A stretch of 64,000 nt of DNA from Salvelinus alpinus (GCF_045679555.1 NC_092096.1:17698771-17762770); one strand, 5' to 3'. Positions 24,664-33,997 are shown, numbered from the stretch's first letter. Made by a program: numbers and translations. Notes: generated from the letters alone by a model not told the origin.

Positions 24664-27600
24664 ATGAAGTACATGTTCATCAAAGTTTATACAACAGGTG
24701 GGTCTAATCCTGAATGATGATAGGTTAAAACCACATTCCAGCCGGTGTCTCTTTCACAAATGACCACCGGCTAAATGTTTGACGTTGAAATGGAAGGATG
24801 TTAAACTCTTCCTTAGTGACAGTTTTGAAGTCAACAACTTGTTTTCTTCTCTGCTAGCCAGCCCTCGAAGCAACGCACATCGCAGTTTGTATTCTTAACT
24901 GTGTTTTTTTTCGTTGCGGCTTTTCTCTCTGTCATTCAGTGTCGCCCAAATCTGAGAAGATCTAAATAGCTATATGTTCCTCTCATCCATTTTAGTTTTA
25001 GCAACAACAACAAAGTGTCGATTTAGCTCGTCAACTGGAAACAGTTGTGTATGTTGCTATGACAACCAGCTCAATTTGTTGTCTGTCTAGTTCGGACACA
25101 TTCACTTTTTATGAGAATGTAGAGAAAAAAAACAATTAAGAAAAGGAAGGAGAGACTGACAGCAAGTTTTTATACAAATCTCTGCTGTTGAAAACCAAAT
25201 GCCACTCTATAAGAAATGGGAGATAATGTCTTGATGCTTTTTATAGTGGAGATCAAGTTGATACATTTCCTGGCAGGGTTGATGAGACAGTCATAATGAG
25301 CTAATGAGGCATGATTCCGCCTGGCATAGAACATGTGCTCTCTCGTTAGGAGAGTGCTTCATAGTTTCATCATAGTGTTTGATAGTTTTTGCAACTGCAC
25401 TTGAAGAAACATTAAAAGTTCTTTAAATTTCCCGGATTGACGGACCTTCATGTCTTAAAGTAATGATGGACTGTCGTTTCTCTTTGCTTATTTGAGCTGT
25501 TCTCGCCATAATATGGAGTTGGTATTTTACCAAATAGGGCTATCTTCTGTATACCACCCCTACCTTGTCACAACACAACTAATTGGCTGGTACTGTAGTT
25601 GGAGCGAGGGACTGGAGCGAGGGACTGGAGCGAGGGACTGGAGCGAGGGACTGGAGCGAGGGACTGGCGAGAGGGACTGGAGCGAGGGACTGGAGCGAGG
25701 GACTGGAGCGAGGGACTGGAGAGAGGGACTGGAGCGAGGGACTGGAGAGAGGGACTGGGTTGTGTAGATGTTGCACAGTGTAGTGTTTACCAAGACAATG
25801 ATCATGGAATGTAAGCGCTAGAAGGCCAAGTGCCAGTACCTCTCCCACCCACAGTCCTGCAGGGTTTCATCCCTGTTAGACACACGCTCAGACTACACAT
25901 GCCCTCATCCCTCATCAGGCTTGAATTGCAACAATACCTCCATTCATATCTTCATATCTATAGTTGTTTATTTACAAAGATATTCTCGTGTTATTGCTAT
26001 AGCCAAACAGTTTGCTTCAGAGAATCTAAATGTCTTGAGTTACACTCTTGTAATACAAAGGTCACCGAGTACAAACCCTCCCTGACAGTCAGTACCTGGT
26101 AAGAAGAATGGTGCAATGCCTACAGCCCGAGATACCCGTTCATGCTTGGACAGGTTTCTCAAACACTTGCATTGACATCTCAATCTTTTAAGATATCCCA
26201 TTACAATACAGTCTTGTATTAAGATGTTATAATACCCAAACAGTGGGATGTTAGTGTGGAAACAGGAACACGGACTCTTTTTGTACCGGGGAACAATCAG
26301 AAGGCAATACTAGAGACTGTTTCATGCTTGGCCAGTTTCAGTACAGTTTATATCACAGCTCTTCCCCAGGGGACAAACAAAACAATCTCTGAAGATGAAA
26401 GCAAAGTACAAAACATGTTTTCAGTATTTCGTCTAGACGGTGATAAGGAAAATGTTAGAATTCTGGGGAATAAGTTCTGTGTAAGAAAGTGGCAAAATTA
26501 ATTGGTGTAATTGCCCTTAAAGTCTTTTGAATAATGTAGTAGTTAGATATGGTTGATAATGTTTGATATGGACTTGACCTTGGTGTTTTTCACACTCCCA
26601 GAAAGTCTTCCTGGGACAATAGAAACAGTATCACTGAAGATGAAAGGTTTCGATGATTTTAAGTTCATTAAAAAACGGTCTATTTTTCCTCTTGTGTAGA
26701 TCTAGACAACAGTGATGCCAACGAGGAGCTGAAGTTCAGCGTTCTGAAGAGACTACCGGAGGTAAAAGTTTCTCTCAAAGGTGTTAATTGCATCGTGTAG
26801 TTGCTGATGTTTGTTACTTCCAGCTGTCTAAGCAGTGGAATGTGATTTTTGTTTTTAGCCAATCAGAGAATTCTTGGACTGTTGTTGCAGCCAAGAGAGG
26901 AAGTGGAGAAGGTACAACAGAGAAACAAAGCATTCCTTCTGCTGTTCATTCTCATAAGGGGGGATCCCGACCCGAGTTAAGCGCACGTAAATGGAACGTA
27001 ATTCCCTTTAGATGCACTTCTCTCTATGCGTATTCTGACCTCGGTTTTGTTTGGGGTGGAGGTTAGAGCGTGGCGGAGGTGTCTACAGATACGTCGTATT
27101 CTGACCTCGGTTTTGTTTGGGGTGGAGGTTAGAGCGTGGCGGAGGTGTCTACAGTCGTATTCTGACCTTGGTTTTGTTTGGGGTGGAGGTTAGAGCGTGG
27201 CGGAGGTGTCTACAGTCGTATTCTGACCTCGGTTTTGTTTGGGGTGGAGGTTAGAGCGTGGCGGAGGTGTCTACAGATACGTCGTATTCTGACCTTGGTT
27301 TTGTTTGGGGTGGAGGTTAGAGCGTGGCGGAGGTGTCTACAGTCGTATTCTGACCTCGGTTTTGTTTGGGGTGGAGGTTAGAGCGTGGCGGAGGTGTCTA
27401 CAGATACGTCGTATTCTGACCTCGGTTTTGTTTGGGGTGGAGGTTAGAGCGTGGCGGAGGTGTCTACAGATACGTCGTATTCTGACCTCGGTTTTGTTTG
27501 GGGTGGAGGTTAGAGCGTGGCGGAGGTGTCTACAGTCGTATTCTGACCTCGGTTTTGTTTGGGGTGGAGGTTAGAGCGTGGCGGAGGTGTCTACAGATAC

Positions 27601-30600
27601 GTCGTATTCTGACCTCGGTTTTGTTTGGGGTGGAGGTTAGAGCGTGGCGGAGGTGTCTACAGATACGTCGTATTCTAACCTCGGTTTTGAACATCTTAGG
27701 CTCCAACATGCAGGACGAAGGGAAATAAAATAATGAGAATGGTAATAAAACAATAGAAATGGCACTATATACATTATAACTGTGGCAGTGATGAATAATA
27801 CATGTCCATTGGGGTGGAGGCAGAGTAAAGACTGTTGAGGAGGTGGGGGAATGACTGCAGACGAGCAGAGTAAAGACTGTTGAGGAGGTGGGGGGAATGA
27901 CTGCAGGGGAGCAGAGTAAAGACTGTTGAGGAGGAGGGGGAATGACTGCAGAGTAAAGACTGTTGAGGAGGTGGGGAAATGACTGCAGACGAGCAGAGTA
28001 AAGACTGTTGAGGAGGTGGGGAGAATGACTGCAGGGGAACAGAGTAAAGACTGTTGAGGAGGTGGGGGGAATGACTGCAGGGGAGCAGAGTAAAGACTGT
28101 TGAGGAGGAGGGGGAATGACTGCAGAGGAGCAGAGTAAAGACTGTTGAGGAGGTGGGGAAATGACTGCAGGGGAGCAGAGTAAAGACTGTTGAGGAGGTG
28201 GGGGAATGACTGCAGGGGAGCAGAGTAAAGACTGTTGAGGAGGTGGGGGGAATGACTGCAGGGGAACAGAGTAAAGACTGTTGAGGAGGAGGGGGAATGA
28301 CTGCAGGGGAGCAGAGTAAAGACTGTTGAGGAGGAGGAGGAATGACTGCAGGGGAGCAGAGTAAAGACTGTTGAGGAGGAGGGGGAATGACTGCAGGGGA
28401 GCAGAGTAAAGACTGTTGAGGAGGTGGGGGAATGACTGCAGGGGAGCAGAGTAAAGACTGTTGAGGAGGAGGGGGAATGACTGCAGGGGAGCAGAGTAAA
28501 GACTGTTGAGGAGGTGGGGGGAATGACTGCAGGGGAACAGAGTAAAGACTGTTGAGGAGGAGGGGGAATGACTGCAGGGGAACAGAGTAAAGACTGTTGA
28601 GGAGGTGGGGGGGATGACTGCAGGGGAGCAGAGTAAAGACTGTTGAGGAGGTGGGGGGAATGACTGCAGGGGAGCAGAGTAAAGACTGTTGAGGAGGAGG
28701 GGGAATGACTGCAGGGGAGCAGAGTAAAGACTGTTGAGGAGGTGGGGGGAATGACTGCAGGGGAGCAGAGTAAAGACTGTTGAGGAGGTGGGGGAATGAC
28801 TGCAGGGGAGCAGAGTAAAGACTGTTGAGGAGGAGGGGGAATGACTGCAGGGGAGCAGAGTAAAGACTGTTGAGGAGGTAGGGGAATGACTGCAGGGGAA
28901 CAGAGTAAAGACTGTTGAGGAGGTGGGGGAATGACTGCAGGGGAGCAGAGTAAAGACTGTTGAGGAGGTGGGGGAATGACTGCAGGGGAACAGAGTAAAG
29001 ACTGTTGAGGAGGAGGGGGAATGACTGCAGGGGAGCAGAGTAAAGACTGTTGAGGAGGTGGGGGGAATGACTGCAGGGGAGCAGAGTAAAGACTGTTGAG
29101 GAGGAGGGGGAATGACTGCAGGGGAGCAGAGTAAAGACTGTTGAGGAGGTGGGGGGAATGACTGCAGGGGAGCAGAGTAAAGACTGTTGAGGAGATGGGG
29201 GGAATGACTGCAGGGGAGCAGAGTAAAGACTGTTGAGGAGGAGGGGGAATGACTGCAGGGGAGCAGAGTAAAGACTGTTGAGGAGGTGGGGGGAATGACT
29301 GCAGGGGAGCAGAGTAAAGACTGTTGAGGAGGGGGGGGAATGACTGCAGGGGAGCAGAGTAAAGACTGTTGAGGAGGAGGGGGAATGACTGCAGGGGAGC
29401 AGAGTAAAGACTGTTGAGGAGGTGGGGGGAATGACTGCAGGGGAGCAGAGTAAAGACTGTTGAGGAGGTGGGGGAATGACTGCAGGGGAGCAGAGTAAAG
29501 ACTGTTGAGGAGGAGGGGGAATGACTGCAGGGGAGCAGAGTAAAGACTGTTGAGGAGGTGGGGGAATGACTGCAGGGGAACAGAGTAAAGACTGTTGAGG
29601 AGGTGGGGGAATGACTGCAGGGGAGCAGAGTAAAGACTGTTGAGGAGGTGGGGGAATGACTGCAGGGGAACAGAGTAAAGACTGTTGAGGAGGAGGGGGA
29701 ATGACTGCAGGGGAGCAGAGTAAAGACTGTTGAGGAGGTGGGGGGAATGACTGCAGGGGAGCAGAGTAAAGACTGTTGAGGAGGAGGGGGAATGACTGCA
29801 GGGGAGCAGAGTAAAGACTGTTGAGGAGGTGGGGGGAATGACTGCAGGGGAGCAGAGTAAAGACTGTTGAGGAGGGGGGGGGGAATGACTGCAGGGGATC
29901 AGAGTAAAGACTGTTGAGGAGGGGGGGAATGACTGCAGGGGAGCAGAGTAAAGACTGTTGAGGAGGTGGGGGGAATGACTGCAGGGGAGCAGAGTATAGA
30001 CTGTTGAGGAGGTGGGGGGAATGACTGCAGGGGAGCAGAGTAAAGACTGTTGAGGAGGTGGGGGGAATGACTGCAGGGAAGCAGAGTAAAGACTGTTGAG
30101 GAGGTGGGGGGAATGACTGCAGGGGAGCAGAGTAAAGACTGTTGAGGAGGTGGGGGGAATGACTGCAGGGGAGCAGCATGATCATTGAGGGGGTGTGGGG
30201 ACCAAGTGAAATCAAATCAATAAAAATGATTAATAAAAATGAATTACAATTATAATATACATATTAACAACTGCAACAGTGATGAATGTCGTTGGGGTGG
30301 GGGCAGAGTAAAAGTCAGTTGGGGGGGTGGGTGGGAAATGTCCATAGGGGGAGTAGCGGGGGGGGGGCAGGTAGCTGACTAGTGGTGGCTATTTAGCAGC
30401 CTGATGGTCTCAGGGCAGAAGCTATTGGCCAGTCTGTTTGTTTTTGTCATGATGCTCCTGTACTGCCCGCGTCTGAGTGATTGAAGTGGGGAGAAAAGGG
30501 CGTGGCTCGGGTGGCTGAGGTCCTTGATGATCTTCTTGGCCTTCCTGAGACACCTGGTGGTGTAGGTGTCCTGCGGGTCAAGCAGTGTGCCCCCAATGGT

Positions 30601-32975
30601 GCGTTCGGCTGCACTTATCACCCTCTGAAGTGCCTTGCGGTCCGCGGCGGTGGAGTTGCCGCAGCAGGCTGTGGAGTTGCCGCAGCAGGCTGTGATGCAG
30701 CTCGACAGTATGCTCTCGATGGTGCTCCTATAGAACTCTCTGAGCGCCCTCAGGGGTTGAACTTCGGCCTGTCCCTATTCTACACTTTTTTCACCTTCCA
30801 ATATTTCATACATTGAATCAAACCACTGTATTTTTTATTCATAAATACATTTTGTGAGTAAAGGCTCTCCACACCGGTTGGTTTATGATTCATACATACT
30901 TTCCTAAGACTAAAATGTGTCTAAATAATGTAACAGATCAGAGTATTTTTAAATCTACCCGTTGAAACGGAGATGGAGATGCATAGATGTCTTTCTTCCA
31001 TTGATCCCTGTTGTCTGAACCCGTTCTCTCCATCTAGTCTGTCAACAGAATTAGAATTAAGGGTACACCGTATTTAAAGGGATGGCTTAAGCCGGGTGTA
31101 CACTACAGTATTTTGGCCCTGATTTAGCTGTCCCAGACACGTTTTTGAGATCGGAGACAAAATCCCCAGAAGAAGCCAGTGAGATGACGTTGTTTCGCAG
31201 GATGTGTAGACTCTCGAGAAGGAGCGGTGACTACTACTAGTATGTGTTTGTACTTGCCTTCAAAGCCAAAGTGCGCCTCCAAGTTGGTTTGAAATCGTTA
31301 CAGCTCTGAAGCTCACAAGCAATGTTATTCAATTCAAAATGTTGGCTTGATATTTCAACTCTGTATGGCAAGAGTGAATGTCTGACTGAAAATGTTTGAG
31401 GCTGCTTTGAGCCACAGCTCATTGTAGCTACGTTAAATCTAATCACATCATTTAGTGTGCACCACTAGGTTGGCAAGACAACAAAAAAACAACAGGAAAG
31501 ATGGTGGTTTAATGTGAGGTTTAGTGATGTTAGGATTTTGAAAGTCGTGTAGTGTACATCCGGCTTTAAGAGAAATGTACTGAAAACCATATTGGCTTTA
31601 AGAGAAATGTACTGAAAACCATATTGGCTTTAAGAGAAATGTATTGAAAACCATATTGGCTTTAAGAGAAATGTACTGAAAACCATATTGGCTTTAAGAG
31701 AAATGTACTGAAAACCATATTGGCTTTAAGAGAAATGTACTGAAAAACATATTGGCTTTAAGAGAAATGTATTGAAAACCATATTGGCTTTAAGAGAAAT
31801 GTACTGAAAACCATATTGGCTTTAAGAGAAATGTACTGAAAACCATATTGGCTTTAAGAGAAATGTACTGAAAACCATATTGGCTTTAAGAGAAATGTAC
31901 TGAAAAACATATTGGCTTTAAGAGAAATGTACTGAAAACCATATTGGCTTTAAGAGAAATGTACTGAAAACCATATTGGCTTTAAGAGAAATGTACTGAA
32001 AACCATATTGGCTTTAAGAGAAATGTACTGAAAACCATATTGGCTTTAAGAGAAATGTACTGAAAACCATATTGGCTTTAAGAGAAGTGTACTGAAAACC
32101 ATATTGAATGAAAACTCCACGAGAAAATCTGTTGGCCAGCAAGTGGGAGGGTTTTCATCGGTTGAATTACATGCGCAAGGTAAACACGCTTGCAAAGCCC
32201 GTTACGCACCTGCATAAGGTAAGTCTGAATAGCAACTACTGAGAAGTGCGTAGGAAAGGCGTCATTCCCTAAGTCGGAATCGGGCCCATAGCGAATAGCG
32301 ACTCATTTACCAGTCAACATGATAGGTTTTACACAGGCTGAGAAACTTCTGTTGAAGGCCTGGTGATAGAGGACATGGGGTAACTAGATAACTGTTGTTA
32401 CTTCCAGCGCATGGAGCAGAGGATCTGTCACCTGTGGGATCACCCCATCAGTTCAGCCTGTATCTCCAGAGACTATGTCAGAGGCCTGCTGGAGAAACAC
32501 GCCAAAACCAAAGTAACACTGTCTTATTCAGCTTCGACTAATCAACTGTACAATCACCAATTCAATATCACCAAGAGCAGGAAGTAAATACTGCTGGGCT
32601 TGATTAGTTAGATGGTTTGTCTGTTGTTCCAGGGTTCTATGTTCATGGAGAGAGACGAGCCTGGCTTCAGGTCTGAGTTCCTGCCTCTCACCTTCCTGAC
32701 CAAAATTCTGTTGGATGTGGAAGATCGAGGTATTTATTCAGAGAATGTTTCTCTTGTCTCTACAAGTGAAACTAGCTTATTAAACAGCCAAGCCAAACTG
32801 TGTGTGTGTACTGTGTGTGTACACTGTGTGTGTGTACTGTGGGTGTCTGATGGTGTGTCTATTCTGTGCTGCAGCTCTGAACCCTTTTGAGGAGCAGGAG
32901 AATGTGGATGCCAGGTTTGTGGAGGAGACGGCTCTGAAACAGACTCTGATCCTGCTGGGCTTCCAGGACAAGTGA
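5606..32975 (+). CDS. gsap: GSAP, gamma-secretase activating protein, C-terminal 299 residues (11 exons)
   Basis: Exons at 5606-5664, 6056-6087, 19032-19093, 22102-22197, 23087-23157, 23427-23521, 23750-23869, 26700-26761, 32408-32512, 32633-32729 and 32875-32975 join in one frame (900 nt with stop). The peptide matches vertebrate GSAP (pigeon homologue, human about 854 residues) along its whole length: PLFQEEDSQQR, GSSAEWAVFH, RILEATKTLCLPLPPG, GVLLLTET, DLDNSDANEELKFSV, CHLWDHPISS, FVEETALKQT, ending LLGFQDK. In mammals GSAP binds gamma-secretase and the APP C-terminal fragment and favours amyloid-beta production, and its active fragment is the C-terminal 16 kDa, which is encoded here. The upstream exons lie left of the window. 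Introns are inflated by minisatellites, notably 11.5 kb between exons two and three. The family call is secure; function in fish is inferred. Confidence 0.95.
5784..5983. repeat. 33-bp minisatellite (about 6 copies)
   Basis: Units of the type cacagggatcaataacac plus tgatagatattaa, in the GSAP intron between exons a and b. The period of 33 is a multiple of three, so it yields an open but meaningless frame on the - strand. Confidence 0.92.
6056..6087 (+). CDS. gsap: GSAP exon b (32-nt microexon)
   Basis: A 32-nt exon after gttattttcag, with a good donor TTG|GTAAGA. It reads QVLSMVDSWNL across the junctions and keeps frame with both neighbours. It sits between the 5.6-kb and the 11.5-kb tandem arrays. 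Confidence 0.85.
6136..17690. repeat. 26/22-bp minisatellite, 11.5 kb, with higher-order repeats
   Basis: About 450 copies of a 26-bp unit: gaatgtaagaaacc followed by ttgtctctctag, with a 22-bp variant lacking one tctc. It fills the intron between GSAP exons b and c. Rare variants recur at fixed spacing. gattgtaagaaa is at 7880 and 8348 (468 bp), atgttagaca at 8791 and 9661 (870 bp), ctagaaatgt at 12301 and 14151 (1850 bp), and ctcttt at 12731 and 14581 (1850 bp) and again at 15555. Every unit contains a donor-like GTAAGA and an acceptor-like tctctctag|g. Confidence 0.97.
17691..18184. other. unique intronic sequence
   Basis: AT-rich to mixed sequence between the 26-bp array and the hAT fragment. 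No exon-like frame or recognised element was found. A pyrimidine-rich stretch lies at about 17996-18057. Confidence 0.5.
18185..18767 (+). mobile_element. hAT transposase C-terminal remnant (pseudogene)
   Basis: One frame can be followed from LKYIKKREDFCLKPIHVTAY through MLDPKYAGKSILSGAEINKA, YGVITTVSHHLGLDEG and LGSLAKYTSKQGLWDGDAIW. It continues to the hAT dimerisation signature SAASERNWSLFGNTHTKAHN, then RLTNTRVEQ, VAIRANLRLFEPD and an acidic tail ending in TGA at 18765. Two in-frame stops break it: TGA at 18459 and TAG at 18615. The N-terminal and catalytic parts are missing. It is a dead 5'-truncated copy in a GSAP intron; terminal repeats were not identified. Confidence 0.88.
18768..19031. 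other. hAT 3' flank and intron end
   Basis: Contains short internal repeats of attcccatatattcc type (about 18800-18860), probably the non-coding 3' part of the hAT element, then the pyrimidine tract of GSAP exon c. Confidence 0.4.
19032..19093 (+). CDS. gsap: GSAP exon c
   Basis: Begins after ttttcctctgcag and ends CTG|GTGAGT. It encodes DQEVVPLFQEEDSQQRALIG then L, matching human PRLTPLLQEEDSHQRLL. Starts in phase 1 and ends in phase 0. Confidence 0.92.
19460..20750. repeat. 71-bp minisatellite (about 18 copies) with a 495-bp higher-order unit
   Basis: Each unit contains cagcagggtaactattctac, ctatcccccgttgtaaaaca and ggtcctctcagcatcac. The marker variant actagtg with a missing TC occurs at 19854 and again exactly 495 bp later, i.e. 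seven units less two bases. This shows a block duplication. It lies in the GSAP intron between exons c and d. Confidence 0.95.
20820..21298. repeat. TG-rich repeat punctuated by CTGCAG
   Basis: Irregular (TG)n blocks separated by tacctgcag or tatctgcag, giving a run of PstI-type sites. The open frames here (MCVCVPAVCV-like) are low-complexity artefacts. Confidence 0.93.
21363..22020. repeat. 16-bp purine-rich minisatellite (about 40 copies)
   Basis: Perfect to near-perfect repeats of gaaacagaggagcagg, ending about 80 bp before GSAP exon d. Three units are 48 bp, so the - strand stays open for several hundred bases without meaning. Confidence 0.96.
22102..22197 (+). CDS. gsap: GSAP exon d
   Basis: A 96-nt exon after gtttcccatag, donor CTG|GTGTGT. 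It encodes MVDKLREHLNRHLPRL, then GKKKIDVLVVNYVAKL, matching human MVSELKDHLLRHLQGV. The exon opens with ATG, but this is an internal methionine. The acceptor lies about 80 bp after a 16-bp purine-rich array. Confidence 0.93.
22198..23086. other. GSAP intron d-e with TG repeats
   Basis: Mostly unique sequence with (TG)n tracts at about 22605-22765 (interrupted by ttagttggctagcgg) and 23020-23080. No additional exon was seen. Confidence 0.6.
23087..23157 (+). CDS. gsap: GSAP exon e
   Basis: A 71-nt exon reading LELIRRMLESVWLKYKLG then PLVLC, donor CTT|GTAAGT. Its acceptor is an unusual TG-rich tract (ttggtgtgtgtag) instead of a C/T tract. Confidence 0.9.
23170..23370. repeat. TG/TTAG low-complexity repeat
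   Basis: Alternating gtgtgtgt and ttagtttgtg stretches in the short intron between GSAP exons e and f. Confidence 0.85.
23427..23521 (+). CDS. gsap: GSAP exon f
   Basis: After ctatctgctgtag, donor CTG|GTAAGA. It encodes KQQGSSAEWAVFHVMCRILE then ATKTLCLPLPPG. This is the most conserved block of the GSAP C-terminal region (human GSAAEFAVFHIMTRILEATN). Confidence 0.95.
23750..23869 (+). CDS. gsap: GSAP exon g
   Basis: After gtgtgtctgcag, donor ACAG|GTTCAC. It encodes YHTLLSVLGVRCLPRHTFLQ then YVDHGVLLLTETFVSRLMT. The donor is followed within about 15 bp by a CA microsatellite (23884-23930). Confidence 0.95.
23884..23930. repeat. (CA)n microsatellite
   Basis: About 23 CA units, beginning some 15 bp after the donor of GSAP exon g. 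Confidence 0.95.
24147..24370. repeat. 44-bp tandem repeat (5 copies)
   Basis: Units of taaccgcgtctgactcctcc plus atgcttcaatacagattaat and actg. Confidence 0.92.
24390..24442. mobile_element. half copy of a palindromic salmonid MITE-like repeat
   Basis: The segment gtcaaaagtagtgcactata followed by ggaatagtg and gcatttgggacg resembles the right half of the palindromic element at 56172-56270. Only one arm is preserved. Confidence 0.6.
24611..24661. repeat. (CA)n microsatellite
   Basis: About 25 CA units in the GSAP intron between exons g and h. Confidence 0.95.
24662..25360. other. unique intronic sequence
   Basis: No tandem repeat, exon or recognised transposon coding sequence was seen in this stretch. 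The part next to 25361 may be degraded Tc1 sequence. Confidence 0.4.
25361..25509 (-). mobile_element. Tc1-like transposase N-terminal fragment (pseudogene)
   Basis: Read from ATG (complement of 25507-25509) the - strand gives MARTAQISKEKRQSIITLRH, EGPSIREI, a stop, then RTFNVSSSAVAKTIKHYDET. This is the paired helix-turn-helix DNA-binding region of fish Tc1/mariner transposases. An in-frame TAA (complement of 25423-25425) and the absence of the DDE domain make it a dead truncated copy. Sequence left of the ATG up to about 25590 is probably its 5' UTR. Confidence 0.85.
25600..25758. repeat. 13-bp minisatellite (about 12 copies)
   Basis: Tandem gagcgagggactg with gagag variants, next to the Tc1 remnant in the same intron. 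Confidence 0.95.
25759..26699. other. unique intronic sequence
   Basis: No repeat array or recognisable element. Short open frames (for example 26256-26501) lack splice context and similarity that I recognise. Confidence 0.5.
26700..26761 (+). CDS. gsap: GSAP exon h
   Basis: After cctcttgtgtag, donor GAG|GTAAAA. It encodes DLDNSDANEELKFSVLKRLP then E, matching human DLDNTEKNEKLKFSI. By family knowledge the mammalian 16-kDa caspase-derived fragment begins near this part of the protein; no cleavage site can be assigned from sequence alone. Confidence 0.93.
27029..27690. repeat. 66/61-bp minisatellite (about 11 copies)
   Basis: Units contain cgtattctgacctcggtttt, gtttggggtggaggttagag and cgtggcggaggtgtctacag. 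The longer form has an extra atacg. Long and short forms alternate irregularly. In the GSAP intron between exons h and i. Confidence 0.95.
27760..27830 (-). mobile_element. second copy of a LINE 3' tail (left flank of 45-bp array)
   Basis: The segment around gcagtgatgaataatacatg and tccattggggtggaggcaga resembles gcaacagtgatgaatgtcgt and tggggtgggggcagagtaaa at 30271-30312. The 45-bp array therefore lies between two similar, same-orientation LINE-tail sequences. Confidence 0.6.
27820..30176. repeat. 43-46-bp minisatellite (about 52 copies)
   Basis: Units contain gcagagtaaagactgttgag, gaggtggggg and aatgactgcagggga. Length varies through the G-run (4-9 G) and ggagg/ggtgg alternation. The repeated core resembles the LINE-tail sequence on both flanks. 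Because many units are 45 bp, the - strand stays open for 813 codons, which is not a gene. Confidence 0.96.
30200..30760 (-). mobile_element. non-LTR retrotransposon ORF2 C-terminal end and 3' tail
   Basis: The - strand from about 30760 reads LREFYRSTIESILSSCITAC, CGNSTA, then ADRKALQRVISAAERTIGG, LLDPQDTYTTRCLRKAKKII, KDLSHPSHALFSPLQSLRRG and ends SFCPETIRLLNSHH with stop near 30379. This is the typical C-terminal region of fish LINE ORF2 proteins; I cannot name the clade safely. CCGNSTA is duplicated by a 21-bp tandem copy. The 3' UTR continues to about 30200. Confidence 0.75.
31086..31570. mobile_element. non-autonomous DNA transposon with terminal inverted repeats
   Basis: Left end cttaagccgggtgtacacta at 31086 and right end tagtgtacatccggctttaa (ending about 31570) are inverted copies with one mismatch and one extra T over about 22 bp. 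The internal 440 bp has no transposase frame. A target-site duplication is not evident, because the right end is embedded in the following array. Confidence 0.72.
31562..32104. repeat. 32-bp minisatellite (about 17 copies)
   Basis: Units of ggctttaagagaaatgtact plus gaaaaccatatt, with few mutations (gtatt, aaacat). The first unit overlaps the right terminal repeat of the inverted-repeat element (ccggctttaag). Confidence 0.96.
32105..32407. other. unique intronic sequence before GSAP exon i
   Basis: No element recognised. Contains the pyrimidine tract and acceptor of exon i at its end. Confidence 0.5.
32408..32512 (+). CDS. gsap: GSAP exon i
   Basis: After tgttacttccag, donor AAA|GTAACA. It encodes RMEQRICHLWDHPISSACIS then RDYVRGLLEKHAKTK, 35 codons in phase 0. 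It matches human IGQKICRLWDHPMSSN. The preceding intron (26762-32407) holds four tandem arrays and a LINE tail. Confidence 0.95.
32633..32729 (+). CDS. gsap: GSAP exon j
   Basis: After ctgttgttccag, donor CGAG|GTATTT. It encodes GSMFMERDEPGFRSEFLPLT then FLTKILLDVEDR, matching human SFSVEFLPLNYFIEILTDIE. Confidence 0.93.
32875..32975 (+). CDS. gsap: GSAP last coding exon and stop
   Basis: After attctgtgctgcag. It encodes ALNPFEEQENVDARFVEETA then LKQTLILLGFQDK and a TGA stop at 32973-32975. Human GSAP ends in a similar FVEEAALKHTAMLLGL. The 3' UTR follows without an evident intron. Confidence 0.95.
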
Positions 32976-33071
32976 GGGAGGGAGAGACAGAGAGGTGGAG
33001 GGAGGTGAAGAAAGAGGGGGAGCAGGTCAAGGCTCCAAGTTTTCACTCAACACTCCATATTCCACTAGTAC

Positions 33072-33580
33072 TCAGAGAGCGGGGACTGTGTGAGAGAGCG
33101 GGGACTGTGTGAGAGAGCGGGGACTGTGTCAGAGAGCGGGGACTGTGTCAGAGAGCGGGGACCGTGTCAGAGAGCGGGGACCGTGTGAGAGAGGGGGACC
33201 GTGTGAGAGAGGGGGACCGTGTGAGAGAGGGGGACCGTGTGAGAGAGGGGGACCGTGTGAGAGAGGGGGACCGTGTGAGAGAGGGGGGACCGTGTGAGAG
33301 AGGGGGGACCGTGTGAGAGAGGGGGGACCGTGTGAGAGAGGGGGGACCGTGTGAGAGAGGGGGGACCGTGTGAGAGAGGGGGGACCGTGTGAGAGAGCGG
33401 GGACCTTCTGAGAGAGCGGGGACCTTCTGAGAGAGCGGGGACCGTGTCAGAGAGCGGGGACCGTGTGAGAGAGCGGGGACCGTGTGAGAGAGCGGGGACC
33501 GTGTGAGAGAGCGGGGACCGTGTCAGAGAGCGGGGACCGTGTCAGAGAGCGGGGACCGCGTCAGAGAACGGGGACTGTTT
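33072..33580. repeat. 18/19-bp G-rich minisatellite in the GSAP 3' UTR
   Basis: About 27 copies of gagagagcggggaccgtgt and its 18-bp form gagagagggggaccgtgt, with ccttctg and ctgtgtc variants. It starts about 95 bp after the stop codon and precedes the poly(A) signal, so it is probably transcribed in the mature mRNA. Confidence 0.95.
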
Positions 33581-33997
33581 GAAATTACACTTTAAATGAT
33601 GATTACTCAACGTTCCAGTACATGAGAATCTATGAAAAGACATTAGATTCTGATGAACAATGGGTCTGGTGACAATAGTCATCGGTTAAGCATTCCTTTG
33701 ACAGATTTATATTTGTGCCCTCTCTGCCTGTTGCTCAACCCTCCCACACAGACCAGATGGATGAGGCTCTTACAGTAAGAAGGGAAGTTCTCTGAATTAC
33801 CACAACACGTAGTCCTGTATGATGTCTGTACATTTCCATTTCAGAGGAACTGATGCAGGGTTAGATTTCAGGAATAACACAGTGATTTGGGGTGGAATCC
33901 AGGAAATGCGTTGGATCAGGTACAATAATAAACTGGAAAAGGGATTTTTGTTGTCATGTTTACACGTGTAAAGCCATATTGTATCAATGAAACTCTA

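Noticed and set aside
27774..30215. 813-codon proline/serine-rich frame on -
   Set aside because: Array of 43-46-bp units; the peptide (PPPQQSLLCSPAVI) is only the translation of the repeat.
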